The notes: generated by a model not told the origin, from the sequence alone. Counted from the stretch's first letter, positions 1 through 9,717 are shown. The stretch is 64,000 nt of DNA from Rhabdophis nuchalis (GCA_039707465.1 CM077647.1:171979663-172043662); one strand, 5' to 3'. Numbers and translations: made by a program.

Positions 1-854
1 GTGTGTAGGCATGTCATTTCACAAAGCTCATTAATCTGTGACTACTTGCTTTGTGCTTTTTATACACATACCGTCATACCCACCCTATCTGGGACTGCCA
101 TTTCCCCCTCCCAAGACTCCATTTCCAAGGAAAGAAGAGCGCTGGGTTGGCACTGGGCTTTCCCCCCCAGCCTGGTTCCTGTCAGCCTCAACTTTGCTCC
201 TGAAAGCCTGTAGACATCTAGTTGATGTCAACTCATAAAGCATTTCCATGTCTGTTATCGAGTTGCCATGTGAGGAAAGGGGGAAGCACATTCCACACAT
301 ACCTTCATCTAGAGTTAGATCTCAGATTACAATAGCAGGCTTGTGAGGCATAGAATTCTCCAACCTGCTGGTGCAACTAGTTGGATAATATGATTTATGA
401 AACAGACTGAGGGGAGGGAAGAAACAGGGGCAAATTTCAGCCATAAGTTACATGAGGTCAGATCTGGCTCTGCTCAGGTATTGCCTAAATGTTGTTCCTA
501 ATAAATGATTTGATTTCTTTTGAAACTTGGTTCGAGGCTCATGAATTAATTAGGGCATCTTTTGGAAACCTGACAGTTGAGCTCTGCCAGAGCTGGGGTC
601 TGGGAGAGACCATTGGAGAGCTGAAGGGGGGGGGGCTAAGGGCAAGGGGCGAGGTGAAGCTGATCTCTTCGCCTTTGCCTTCACTCTCAAAAATGCTTCT
701 TGGGTGTAGCCACTTCGGTAACAGGAGATGCACCCCAAGCGTCTCGTTCCTCAAACCGGCCTTCTAAAGGGTATTGTAATAACAACTATTCACAATTTTT
801 TTACCCTTATTTCATCCTGACCCACATGGCCCAGTACAATGTTAAAAGTTAAGA
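1..854. other. No recognisable gene or repeat
   Basis: Mixed-composition sequence with only short open stretches in every frame. A G-run at about 627-635 and a short T-rich patch near 795 are the only low-complexity features. I see no OR, LINE or SINE signature. Confidence 0.4.
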
Positions 855-1262
855 TAACTTTTTTCAAAAATATATTTTTATTATTTACATCTAAGTATAT
901 CAAACACAGGGTGACCATCCTGGTGTTCCATCTGCCATATAAACCAAAGTGAAAGACAAAAAACATATATACTGCTTACACAGTGCTACTCTTGTACAAT
1001 TATTTTTGACCAATGTATTCATTCTAATACATATAAAATATCTCATTCCAGGTCTACTTAGCCTAATTTTTTCGTGTTCCGGCTCCCACCTTGTATTTCC
1101 AGCCCTTGATAAAATCTGTTCCATGTGCCTTTGTTTTTTTATTCTAACATTAGTCTATCCATGTCTGCGCAAGTTAGTATCTTCCTTATCATCTCCTTTT
1201 CTGAAGGGGTATTTTCACTTTTCCATTGCTGTGCATGCACGATTCTCGCTGCGTGTCAGGAT
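855..1262 (-). mobile_element. L1 LINE, 3' end fragment (end of ORF2 plus 3' UTR)
   Basis: Read on the minus strand, about 1232 to 1150 gives QQWKSENTPSEKEM followed by an ILTCADMDRLMLE segment. This matches the end of L1 ORF2 and parallels QQWKDCNIPTDQL...CAELDRL in the larger L1 at 20 kb. The rest, down to an A/T-rich end near 860, is 3' UTR. The fragment is old and 5'-truncated, and it supports no product. Confidence 0.65.
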
Positions 1263-1524
1263 GTGAAGTATTAAGTATATTGATCCTTTGCTATAGCCTT
1301 CTGTTGTAATAGCTAATATAAATAATTCTGGCTTGAATTCTACAAGCTGGCCAACCATTTTTTCTAGCCATATCTGAATTTGCAATCAAAATTTCCTTGC
1401 TTTCTTTTTACAGGTCCACCACCTGTGGTAGTATGTGCCAGGTAATTGTTTACATTTCCAACATTTTGGGGATTTGTTTTAGCCAATTTTACCAGGGGAA
1501 TTTTTCATTAGCCTAACTTTCATC

Positions 1525-1597
1525 ATCTTAAGTAGCACTGATGATGTTACCTAGTTTGGGCAATGAAACGTCTGCAGGAAACAAAGCAAGTTCAGAG
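1525..1597. repeat. Relic of a dispersed inverted-repeat element (ATGAAACGTCTGCA motif)
   Basis: The block with GATGATGTTACCTAG and AATGAAACGTCTGCAGGAAA recurs, diverged, at 25535-25600 (AATGAAACATCTGCAAGAAA) and at 32255-32290 (CATGAAACGTTCATGAA). It is a short piece of a dispersed element that I cannot name. Confidence 0.4.
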
Positions 1598-1684
1598 ATG
1601 ATGATTATGATGATGATGATGATAATAAAAATAAAAATAATAATAATAACAACAATAACAATAACAACACAATAATAATAATTT
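1598..1684 (+). repeat. ATG/ATA then TAA-rich microsatellite
   Basis: Trinucleotide array: GATGAT units passing into AATAAT/AACAAT units. It borders the first R4-type LINE tail and looks like the target repeat of that element. Poly-Asn and poly-Leu frames across it are artefacts of the repeat. Confidence 0.8.
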
Positions 1685-1750
1685 GTATTTGTAATATGCA
1701 TTTTTAAATGTTCAGTTGGCTGAGTTTCATGTTTTATGAATAAAGTAAAT
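1685..1750 (+). mobile_element. R4/Dong-type LINE, solo 3' UTR terminus
   Basis: This 66-bp block from GTATTTGTAATATGC to AAAGTAAATAA is nearly identical to the end of the longer copy at 2679-2750. It is followed directly by TAA repeats. It is a severely 5'-truncated first copy, sitting head-to-tail upstream of the second. Confidence 0.7.
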
Positions 1751-1818
1751 AATAATAATAATAACAATAACAACAACAATAACAACAACAACAACAACAA
1801 CAATAATAATAATAAAAC
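1751..1818 (+). repeat. (TAA/CAA)n microsatellite between two R4 copies
   Basis: AATAAT and AACAAC trinucleotides fill the space between the two R4-type 3' segments. Dong/R4 elements are known for inserting into TAA repeats, so this array is the likely target. Confidence 0.8.
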
Positions 1819-2750
1819 AATAGAAACAAAGGCAGAATATGAGGAAAAACAGCTGGATGACAGATTAAATAGATGGAAGACCAAGGCTTTGCATGGACAG
1901 CACTTGAAAAACATTGAAGGAAAATGTGATGACACCTTGACATGGACATGGCTTAAGATGGGAACTATCAAGAAAGAAAGGGAAGGTTTAATACTGGCCG
2001 CTCAAGAACAAGCACTACAAACTAATGCCATGAAAGCGAAGATTCAAAAATCCACTGACAACCCAAACTGCCGACTTTGCAATAACAAAGTCGAAACTGT
2101 TTCACATTTAATATGTGAATGCAGCAAAATTGCACAAACTGATTACAAAGCTAGATATGACCAAGTTGCTAAATTAATCCACTGGTCATAATGTAAAAAA
2201 TATGGTTTACCTGTATCCAGAAAGTCATGGGAACACAAAGTAGAAAAGGTTATCGAGAATGAGAGGGTGAAGATCTTGTGGGACTTTCGAATACAAACAG
2301 ACCGTCATTTGGAGCACAACACACCAGATATCACAGTTGTAGAGGGCCAAAGTGTACTGTTCATTGATATCGCTGTTCCTGGAGATGCCAGAGTCGAAGA
2401 AAAAGAACTAGAAAAAATCATGAAATATCACGACCTGGCCATTGAAACCACATGGCTATGGATGAAGCATGTCACAGTGACACCTATTGTCATCGGGGCA
2501 CTTGGCACCATGTCCAAGAATTTTAATAAATATCTCAGCAAATTGCAGCTTCCTGCAATAACACCAGCGGAACTGCAAAAAACAGTGCTACTTGGCACAT
2601 GTTATATTCTACGAAGATACTTGGTTGATACCTAGGATGCTGGCAGCAAACTGTATCAACAATTAGCACCAGTCAATAGTATTTGTAATATGCATTTTTA
2701 AATGTTCAGTTGGCTGAGTTTCATGTTTCATGTATTATAAAGTAAATAAT
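1819..2750 (+). mobile_element. R4/Dong-type non-LTR retrotransposon, C-terminal ORF and 3' UTR
   Basis: The frame runs from about 1820 to 2635 with a single in-frame TAA at 2189-2191. The first part holds a zinc knuckle, CRLC then eight residues, H, four residues, C (about 2070-2126). The second holds a restriction-like endonuclease core: TPDITVVEG, then FIDIAVPGDARVEEKE and KIMKYHDLA. This C-terminal CCHC plus PD-D nuclease layout belongs to the R2/R4/NeSL group, not to APE-type LINEs. The reverse transcriptase is missing because of 5' truncation. The 3' UTR (2636-2750) ends in TAA/TTATAA sequence. The clade call rests on the endonuclease and the TAA context, and the single stop makes it a pseudogene. 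Confidence 0.75.
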
Positions 2751-2754
2751 TATA

Positions 2755-3235
2755 ATTATAATCTTTATTGTCATTGTAATAAAATAAAAAAAATTACAAT
2801 GAAATTGGTTTGAGCATTGTGCTAACATTTGCATCAGGGGGAATATAGACAGCAGTGATAACTATAACAGAAATCTCTCCAGGCAGATAAAATGGCCGAC
2901 AAATGACAGTTGAGAATTCCAAGTCTGCAGAACAGTGTGTATAAGGAACTCTATTGTTAGTACACCAGTTATTATGTGTGTAAATACACAGTCCTCCACC
3001 TTTGCTTTTACCAGAGTTGTTGTTTCTGTCAAAGCGGTGTGTGGTGTGGTTAGTTAGCTCCACAGATGCATCTGGTACAAGTGGATGAAGCCAGGTCTCT
3101 GTGATGATCATCACACAGCAGTCATGAATGAGCTTATTCGCTGCCATCCATAGCTCTAGTTCATCGGTTTTATGGACAAGGGTCTAGAGTTGGTTAGGAA
3201 ATGCTTGGTAATGCTGGTCTGTGAGGCTGCTTCCG
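2755..3235 (-). mobile_element. Non-LTR retrotransposon fragment with apurinic-type endonuclease
   Basis: Minus-strand translation from 3147 to 2794 gives IITETWLHPLVPDASVEL, then RFDRNNNSGKSKGGGLCIY, and ends with VYIPPDANVSTML. These are the ETWL and GGGL(C/A)IY signatures of LINE APE endonucleases. Upstream (3148-3200) DELELW continues the match after a frame slip. The left edge has a TTTATTGTCATTGTAAT tail. I cannot assign a family. It is unrelated to the restriction-like nuclease element beside it. Confidence 0.65.
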
Positions 3236-3289
3236 TAATCGAACTAGCAAACCTGCTCTGCATCCCTGAGATCACCAAGGACCTCTCAT

Positions 3290-3535
3290 TTCAACCCTGA
3301 GCTACAAATATTCTCCTTTATTGGTACCACAACTAAAGTTGTACGGCGTGTTGCACAGGAGAGGCCAAAAATAAAGCACAATTCAGGAGGGACATGCACA
3401 CAATGATTTTGCTTGCCTTTGGGTGTGACATCAATAGAGGAAACAGACATTATTAAAGATTCCCCTGCAATGCATTTCTTCGCTGCTTCAGGAGTCCCAG
3501 AGGGATCTCCACAAGCCAATCTTGAATACCTCTTA
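3290..3535 (-). repeat. Unidentified repeat, related to 14660-14830
   Basis: On the minus strand the segment with GAAGCAGCGAAGAAATGCAT and TCCTCTATTGATGTCACACC aligns with 14665-14790 (AAGAAGCAAAGAAATCTACT, TCCTCCGTAGATGTCAAACC). A 77-codon frame is open here but the second copy carries stops. The family is unknown. It may be a retroelement tail, because AATAAAGGAGAATAT follows near 3310-3325. Confidence 0.45.
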
Positions 3536-4055
3536 CACCATCTGTTTCAAAATAATAAATAACTCCATGACTTATAAGAAATGACTTCTATGCTCAGCGC
3601 CATGAAAAGATATGGAAGTTATGGATGCATTGATCAATTCTTATTGGTTTTTTAGCTTGCAGAATAATTGAACGTGGAAATTATGGATGGAGAAAAATTG
3701 TCCTGTATACATCCATGAACCAAGAAAAATCTTTACAAAGGCACTCTGAATGGTGAATATTACCTTTTCCTAAATTTGAATGAGGGAGCAAAATTCTGAT
3801 GTATAATTACTCCTTCTTTTTGGTTTGTCAGTACATTCAATCTTGTCTAACAAACTGGAAGACGGTTTTACTGGCAGAAAGAAGATCATGACAGAGCAAG
3901 GCATTTGTGAGAATATTTCAAAGTACATTGGAAATGGGGAGGATTTTGGAAACATTTCAATACTTGGGTTAAGAATATTTTTAATACTGTTCGGAAGATC
4001 AAGAGACTGATTGAAAAGTTTCAGATTGTTACATGATTGATTGATTGATTTAGAA
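3536..4055. other. No recognisable gene
   Basis: AT-rich sequence with short frames only. A small (GATT)n patch at 4033-4048 borders the CR1 that follows. Confidence 0.4.
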
Positions 4056-4575
4056 TAAATAACAGAGTTGGAAGGGACACTGGAGGTCTTCTAGTCCAAT
4101 CCCTTACCTAGGCAGGAAAACCTATATCCTTTCTGACAAACGGTTGTCCAAAATCTTCTTAAAATCTTGCAGTGTTGGAGCATTCACAACTTTTGAAGGT
4201 AAGTTGTTCCACTGATTAATTGTTCCAACTGTCAAGGAATGTCTTCTCAGTTCTACGTTGCTTCTCTCATTGATCAGTTTCCACCCATTGCTTCTTATCC
4301 TATCCTTAGGTGCCTTGAAGGATAGCTTGACTCCCTCTTCTTTGTGGCAGCCCCTGAGATACTGGAACACTGCTATCATGTCTCCCTTAGTCCTTCTTTT
4401 CCTTAAACTAGACATACCCAGTTCCTGCAACCTTTTTTCATATGTTTTAGCCTCCAATCCCCTAATCATCTTTGTTGCTCTTCTCTGCACTCTTTCTAGA
4501 GTCTCCACATCTTTTTTTTACATTGTGGCAACAAAAACTGAATGCAGGATTCCAAGTGTGGCCTTACCAAGACAT
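4056..4575 (-). mobile_element. CR1 LINE 3' fragment
   Basis: The left end carries the CR1 3'-terminal signature AGAGTTGGAAGGGACACTGG. The minus-strand frame 4508-4122 reads METLERVQRRATKMIRG, RRTKGDMIAVFQYLRGCHKE and TINQWNNLPSKVVNAPTL. This is the C-terminal end of CR1 ORF2 after the RT. A frameshift near 4510 separates it from VRPHLESCIQF. It is 5'-truncated in a run of CR1 relics. Confidence 0.9.
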
Positions 4576-4885
4576 TTATGTATTTATTTAGTTTTGTCAA
4601 ACATGTACAAGATAGCAGGTATAAGTAGGAACATGGACAGGAACAAAGGAAATGAGTACAAATAAATGGGGACAATAGGCCAAGGACAGTAGGCACGCTA
4701 GTATGCTTATGCACACCCCCTTTACAGATCTGTTAGGAATGGGCTGAGGTCCACGGTAGACAGTTTAAGGTTGAAGCTGTACAGCTTAGAGGATGTAACA
4801 ACAGAGTCAGGTAGAGCATTCCAGGTGTTGACCACTCTGTTGCTGAAGTCATATTTTCTGCAGTCGAATTTGGAGCGTAAAGGAT
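4576..4885 (-). mobile_element. LINE 3' end, family shared with 25.8 kb and 47 kb
   Basis: The block with ACATGTACAAGATAGCAGGT, GGGGACAATAGG and TTGACCACTCTGTTGCTGAA is repeated at 25840-26175 and 46970-47620. The 47 kb copy encodes part of an RT C-terminus, so this is the 3' part of the same LINE. It carries a TTTATTTA tail at its left edge. Confidence 0.6.
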
Positions 4886-5254
4886 AAAGGTAAAAGATAT
4901 TCAGGACTGGTTTAGAAATAAAACTGAAGCCAAATTTGGTTTATTCATACAATTTCTCATAGGGGAATGTGCCCGGCAGAAATTCTGAACCAAGTCTCTT
5001 TTGATCCTAATTCATAAGCATACAGACTGTATTTATACAACTGACAAATCTGGATGATGAGCATTTTGTCAGAGTGTTAATTAGTCCGAAATTTCCCTAG
5101 ATGAGTTTTATGTTGAATTCATCTCAACCCCCCCCCCCCCCACACACACACACTCCTTCATTCTCAGGGCACAAATGACCTGAATTAACAAGCACAAAGG
5201 TGTTGTCATATAAGTGAACTTGCAAAAAAAGGGGCATTCTAGAAACATTTAAAA
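4886..5254. other. No gene; C-run and (CA)n at 5131-5153
   Basis: No coding signal. A run of C leading into (CA)n at about 5131-5153 is the only low-complexity feature. Confidence 0.45.
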
Positions 5255-5440
5255 ATGAACAATTATCCAGTGGAATGGCTTGCCTTTAGATGTTGTGAAT
5301 GCTCCAACACGGGACATTTTAAAGAAGATGTTGGATAACCATTTGTGTGAAATGGTGTAGGATCTCCTGCCTAAGGAGGGGGTTGGACTAGAAGACATCC
5401 AAGGTCCCTTCCAACTCTATTAGTCTGTATTTCTATATTA
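5255..5440 (+). mobile_element. CR1 LINE 3' terminus
   Basis: Sense-strand CR1 end: CAGTGGAATGGCTTGCCTTT, GTTGTGAATGCTCCAACAC and the terminal GGACTAGAAGACATCCAAGG...CTTCCAACTCTATTA. It is heavily 5'-truncated. Confidence 0.85.
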
Positions 5441-5504
5441 TCTCTGTTTCTTTGAATCCTCTTGCAGAAACGATATCAATGCTTATTCGGGAATTGTGGG
5501 TGCT

Positions 5505-5660
5505 CCATCCAGTGTTCCTCCAGTGCTCTATCAATGGAGGCTTTTAAGAAGAGACTGGGCAGCCACTTTTCTGGAATGGTATGGGGTCTCCTGGAACAGA
5601 GGGTTGGACTAGAAGACCTCCAAGGTCCCATCCAAGTCTGTTATTCTATTCTGTCAACCT
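5505..5660 (+). mobile_element. CR1 LINE 3' terminus (second copy)
   Basis: It carries TGGAGGCTTTTAAGAAGAGA and GGACTAGAAGACCTCCAAGG, then TTATTCTATTCTG as the start of a pentamer tail. It is independent of the preceding fragment. Confidence 0.85.
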
Positions 5661-6240
5661 GACAATGGGGGACCATAGGGAAGAAGGGAAATAATGGGCT
5701 GAGGACTTTTCTAGTGTGTTTACAATGGAGAGTCACATTATGTGAAGAGCTCAGATCTAATGCTCAGAATGGTGGAAAGGATCAAAATAATGGTATGACC
5801 AGAAGCAAGGTGGGAAGACTCAGTTATAGCAATGATGAATGCCTCATTGGAAGAGTTGGAGGACAAGTTAGGGACAGATCACCATGGGGAAAAATCTATG
5901 TGGTCACTAAGTGTTAAAAATGACTTGATGGCACCTAATTAATTAGTCTATAGTGGAGATCATTCCACGTTTTTTTCTTATATTTTCCCCATATTTTGCC
6001 TCATTCAACAATTACCAAAAATAGTGGCCACAGGTGTCAGCCTGATCAAGGAAGCTCCCAAAAATTATTTTGGTTCAGGAAGATAATTTTTAATCCTAGA
6101 GTAACTGATCCTTCCAGCTATTTTGTGTGAATGCAGCTCCATGGAGAAGAACGATAGGATCACATAGAACATTTATCAATTTGAAACACAAGATGAGTAA
6201 AAAAAATAAACAAACAAAAATTACTTAGCATACTATAGGT
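5661..6240. other. No recognisable gene
   Basis: A 67-codon open frame at 5714-5917 has no family resemblance I can see. It could be noncoding or the worn edge of an old LINE. Confidence 0.35.
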
Positions 6241-6466
6241 CAGGGATAGTCAACCTTTTTATACCTACCACCCACTTTTGTATCTCTGTTAGTAGTAAAA
6301 TTTTCTAACTGCCCACCGGTTCCACAGTAGTGGTGATCTATAAAGTAGGGAAGTCAATTAAATTTAAAAAAGGAAAGTGCTTCAATATTGGACAAAACCC
6401 CCGTTGCCCACCATGAAAGCTAAAATGCCCACTAGTGGGCGGTAGGGACCAGGTTGACTGCCACTG
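6241..6466. mobile_element. 226-bp hAT-like MITE, copy 1
   Basis: Ends are CAGGGATAGTCAACC and GGTTGACTGCCACTG, imperfect terminal inverted repeats of hAT type. They are flanked by 8-bp repeats CTATAGGT (6233-6240) and CTTTAGGT (6467-6474), one mismatch. It has exactly the same length as its homologue at 55645-55870. It has no coding capacity. Confidence 0.85.
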
Positions 6467-6852
6467 CTTTAGGTAAAAGGCTGTTCAACATTCCCTGACT
6501 ATTATAAAAGATACAAAATTACTTTTCCTCAAAAATGCTACACTTGTGTCATATCAAATAACCACATCTACCCGAAAAAGTAGATGGAATATATGTGTCT
6601 GAAATTGCCTTCCTATTCAACAGTAGGACACTTCTATTAATTGCAGAAAAAAAAGTAGAAAGATCTGTGTGATTTTTTTTTCTGACTGAAAGAGAATAAT
6701 GAGTTTCTCAGGTGAGATAGAAAGAGAGTATTGAGCAAATATAAAATAGTTAAGTACGTTACCTGTGCCAAAATAGATTTTTGCATGCCTAGAAGTATAC
6801 TGTAAATGAACTTGTATAGGTGAGAATATGCTTTGCCTTCTTAAAGTCTGTT
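6467..6852. other. No recognisable gene
   Basis: AT-rich spacer with a poly-T run near 6676. I see no coding signal. Confidence 0.4.
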
Positions 6853-7063
6853 ACACTAGACTAGACTAGACTAGAGTAGACTAGACTAGATTGGCTAGAC
6901 TAGACCAGACCAGACCAGACCAGACCAGACCAGACCAGACCAGACCAGACCAGACCAGACCAGACCAGACCAGACCAGACCAGACCAGACTAGACCAGGA
7001 TAGGATAGGATAGGATAGGATAGGATAGGACAGGATAGAATAGAATAGAATAGAATAGAATAA
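6853..7063 (+). repeat. Pentanucleotide array: CTAGA, CCAGA, GATAG, AATAG
   Basis: Consecutive 5-bp arrays shift in sequence: ACTAG units, then about 17 CAGAC units (6904-6990), then GATAG, then AATAG. They run straight into TAACTTTATTGGCAATTTG, a LINE-like 3' end. This suggests a LINE tail that seeded and expanded a microsatellite. Open frames reading WSGLVWSG are repeat artefacts. Confidence 0.9.
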
Positions 7064-7194
7064 CTTTATTGGCAATTTGAATGTACATTAATCAGCATAC
7101 ATTAAAATGAAACTTTGTTGTATAGAGCTCAGATGATTAGAAGAATCTTGATCTGATTCAAAACTCATTTTGTTATTATATCAGAGATTAGCAA

Positions 7195-7485
7195 AAGGCC
7201 GAGTTGGAAGGGACCGTGAAAGTCTTCTAGAAAACCCTAAACCATTTCAGACAAATGGTTGTCCAATCTCTCTCTTCTTAAAAACTTCCAGTGTTGGAGA
7301 ATCCACAACTTCTGGAGGCAAGTTGTTCCACTGATTGTTCTCACTGTCAGGAAATGTCTCCTTATTTCTAGGTTGATTCTCTCCCTGCTTATTTTACATC
7401 CATTGCTTCTTCTCCTGCCTTCAGGTGCTTTGGAGAATAAGTTGACTCTCTCATCTTTGTCTTTGTCCCTAAGGCTGACCATTTG
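7195..7485 (-). mobile_element. CR1 LINE 3' fragment
   Basis: GAGTTGGAAGGGACCGTGAA marks the CR1 end. Minus-strand codons give LFSKAPEGRRRSNGCK and LEIRRHFLTVRT, which is the CR1 ORF2 C-terminus. It lies about 100 bp upstream of the first OR exon. Confidence 0.85.
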
Positions 7486-7563
7486 ATGAGAACCAAAGCT
7501 GGTGAGATTGTGTTTATTTGAAATGTGTGTTTGAAATGAAAATGGAGTCATGTCTTATCATTT

Positions 7564-7577
7564 CATTCTGTTTCTAG
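7564..7577 (+). promoter_or_regulatory. Candidate 3' splice site before the OR coding exon
   Basis: A pyrimidine-rich run ends in TTTCTAG at 7571-7577, eleven bases before the OR ATG. OR genes normally have a noncoding 5' exon spliced just upstream of a single coding exon. The site is plausible but unproven. Confidence 0.4.
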
Positions 7578-7588
7578 GAATGAACTAA

Positions 7589-8542
7589 ATGACAAACAGC
7601 ACCATAGTGAGAGAGTTCAGATTGTTAGGGCTGACCAACAACCATCAACTTGCTATTGGCCTTTTTCTCATCCTACTTGGGATTTACATTTTAACATTGA
7701 TAGGAAACATGTTGATTATCATCATCACACTGGTGAACACCCAACTGTATAGCCCAATGTATTTTTTCCTCCGACATGTGGCATGGGTAGAGATTGGGTA
7801 TACTAGTACCATCATTCCTAAAACACTGGCCAACATGGCCACTGGCAGCAAGAGCATCTCTTTAGCAGGTTGCTTCACACAGATGTTCCTCCACTTCGTT
7901 CTTGGTACCACTGAGCTCCTTCTACTGGCCACAATGTCTGTTGATCGATACATAGCCATCTGCAACCCTCTTCACTACCCAACCATCATGAATGAAGATA
8001 TCTGCTCATTATTGGTACTTTGTTGTTGGATTGGGGGCTTGTCACTAATTCTAGTTCCAGCCATTCTTTTCTTTCAGATGCCATTTTGTGGTCCCAACAT
8101 CATCAATCATTTCTTTTGTGACAATGGACCACTAATCAAACTATCATGTGTTGACACTGGCCTCCTGCAACTGATTAATTTTGTGATTGCCACAGTCTCT
8201 TTGTTTGGGACCTTAATTGCCAATGTTGTGTCTTACATCAAAATCGTTTCTACAATTCTGAGAATCCCATCAACTACAGGGAGGAAGAAGACCTTCTCCA
8301 CTTGTGCCTCACACATGACTGTGGTCTCCATCACCTACAGCAGTTGTATTTTCATGTACATAACACCCAAAGGCAGCAACAAATTAGACTTCAACAAAAT
8401 AACAGCTCTTTTGAATACTGTCCTGGCTCCACTTTTGGTCCCATTCATATATTGTTTGAGGAACAAACAAGTAGAGGATGCTTTGAGGACTGAACTGAGG
8501 CAATGGGTTGTGTTTTGCAAGAAATTGAGGATTTGTCATTGA
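7589..8542 (+). CDS. Class II olfactory receptor, odd TM7 motif
   Basis: A 317-residue seven-transmembrane receptor, the normal OR length, encoded in one exon. Visible landmarks: N-glycosylation site NST at residue 3; GN in TM1 (39-40); PMYFFL (56-61); the EL1 cysteine at 95; MSVDRYIAIC around the DRY at 119-121; the extracellular cysteine loop with FCGPNIINHFFCD; SY at 215-216; KTFSTCASH at the start of TM6. It should act in olfactory neuron cilia, signalling through Golf and cAMP. It looks like the family 6/11 group, which is not certain. Oddity: the conserved NPxxY of TM7 reads VPFIY (284-288), losing Asn7.49, which is important for GPCR activation. The frame is otherwise intact. The ligand is unknown. 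Confidence 0.93.
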   Translation: MTNSTIVREFRLLGLTNNHQLAIGLFLILLGIYILTLIGNMLIIIITLVNTQLYSPMYFFLRHVAWVEIGYTSTIIPKTLANMATGSKSISLAGCFTQMFLHFVLGTTELLLLATMSVDRYIAICNPLHYPTIMNEDICSLLVLCCWIGGLSLILVPAILFFQMPFCGPNIINHFFCDNGPLIKLSCVDTGLLQLINFVIATVSLFGTLIANVVSYIKIVSTILRIPSTTGRKKTFSTCASHMTVVSITYSSCIFMYITPKGSNKLDFNKITALLNTVLAPLLVPFIYCLRNKQVEDALRTELRQWVVFCKKLRICH

Positions 8543-8800
8543 TGTGACCTTGACGTAGATATTCAGGTTTCACATCCACTTTGTTAAGTTGTGGCATGTG
8601 CTGCTTTCAGAGGTAATGAACACAAACTGATATGGTTTTACAAGGGACTTGAGAATACATAGAGGTTATGGTAATCGGGAACCAAAAGTACTGCTGTTAG
8701 AAATGTAATCAACAATGGAGGCTGAGTTCTCATGTTTATCTTTGTTATGTACAGATTTGATTAGTTATAAACAATTATTAATAGATATGGGAATCAATAT
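8543..8800. other. OR 3' flank
   Basis: Noncoding sequence. TGTTAGAAATGTAATC at about 8696 resembles the start of the copia LTR at 9786 (TGTTAAGAATGTAATC) but I see no LTR body behind it. Confidence 0.35.
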
Positions 8801-8804
8801 ATGT

Positions 8805-9032
8805 GTGCCTATCATTGTTTATTAAGATAACCAAGCAGCAATACAAATGGCAACAAATCTTGCTGTTAAGACAAGGACAAAGCATACTGACTTACGGTAT
8901 CTTAAATGTGCGAGAAGGTATTAAGAGTAAAATGATTGAATTAGAGTATTGTATGCCTGAGAACAACATAGCTGATCATTTTACTAAAGCTCAAGGTGCT
9001 GTAAAATGTAAGAGATGCTGTGATGCCTATGG

Positions 9033-9034
<2 letters not shown>
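8805..9034 (+). mobile_element. Ty1/copia retrotransposon, RNase H C-terminal fragment
   Basis: Two frames joined by a slip read a copia RNase H end: AIQMATNLAVKTRTKH in one, then NVREGIKSKMIELEYC and MPENNIADHFTKAQGA. The order RTKH, VRE, IELEYC, ADHFTK is diagnostic of the copia pol C-terminus. It is followed by an L2 insertion and then, in the right order, a polypurine tract and LTR (9786-10190). All three belong to one degraded element. Confidence 0.75.

Positions 9035-9122
<88 letters not shown>
9035..9122 (+). repeat. (TAA)n microsatellite, about 28 units
   Basis: Uninterrupted ATA/TAA units at the 3' tail of the minus-strand L2 that follows. The L2 at 63.9 kb also ends in (ATT)n, so the array probably grew from the L2 tail. 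Confidence 0.95.
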
Positions 9123-9124
<2 letters not shown>

Positions 9125-9592
9125 ATTTAATTTGTAGATCGCTCCCTCTCCCCGAAGGGACTCGGGGCGGTGCACAGGGGAGTTAAAACGTACAAACATA
9201 AATACATCATAAATATATAAAATCAAATTAAACAATTTATCCCTGCGCTAAAAAGCTAAAATCCTAAAAACTAACCCCTTAAAAAACCCAATTAAAACAA
9301 TTTAGATGATCAGACTAAAAAGGCTGGAAGGTAGGTTAGGCCAGGCTGGCCTGTTGGAAAAGATAAGTCTTGAGCTTTTGTCGGAAGGCACGGAGGTCCG
9401 TGGTTGTTCTGAGGTCGGGGGGTAGGTCGTTCCATAGAGCTGAGCCCGCCACAGAGAAGGCCCTTTCCCTGGGCGTCGCCCACTGGCATTGCCTAGTGGA
9501 CGGCACCCAGAGAAGTCCCTCTCTGTGGGAGCGGATCGGTCAGAGGGATGTATGGGGTAGGATGCGATCTCGCAGATAGCCCCAATTAAGAG
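9123..9592 (-). mobile_element. L2-clade LINE, 3' fragment inserted in a copia element
   Basis: The 3' terminus GGGGCGGTGCACAGG with CTCCCCGAAGGGACTC, read on the minus strand, is the same end seen at 43.98 kb and 63.9 kb. The coding part reads FSGCRPLGNASGRRPGKG. It separates the copia RNase H from its polypurine tract, so it inserted after the copia element. Confidence 0.85.
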
Positions 9593-9717
9593 AGGAGACA
9601 TACTGTTTCCTTTCCTGCCTTTCGGCTCATCACCAGAGACCATCTAGACAGAAAGCCAAGAGTTCCGTTGTGTAAATTCTTTTAGATATGTGTGTTAGTT
9701 TTATGAGCTGATCAATA

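Noticed and set aside
1528..2191. Poly-Leu/poly-Asn reading frames on both strands
   Set aside because: They come from TAA/CAA trinucleotide repeats. Only the part after 1819 has real LINE protein sequence.
6881..7075. 64-codon WSGLVWSG repeat protein
   Set aside because: It is a frame through the CAGAC pentamer array.
8696..8712. Second copia LTR start beside the OR
   Set aside because: Sixteen bases resemble the LTR start at 9786, but no LTR body, poly(A) signal or end follows.
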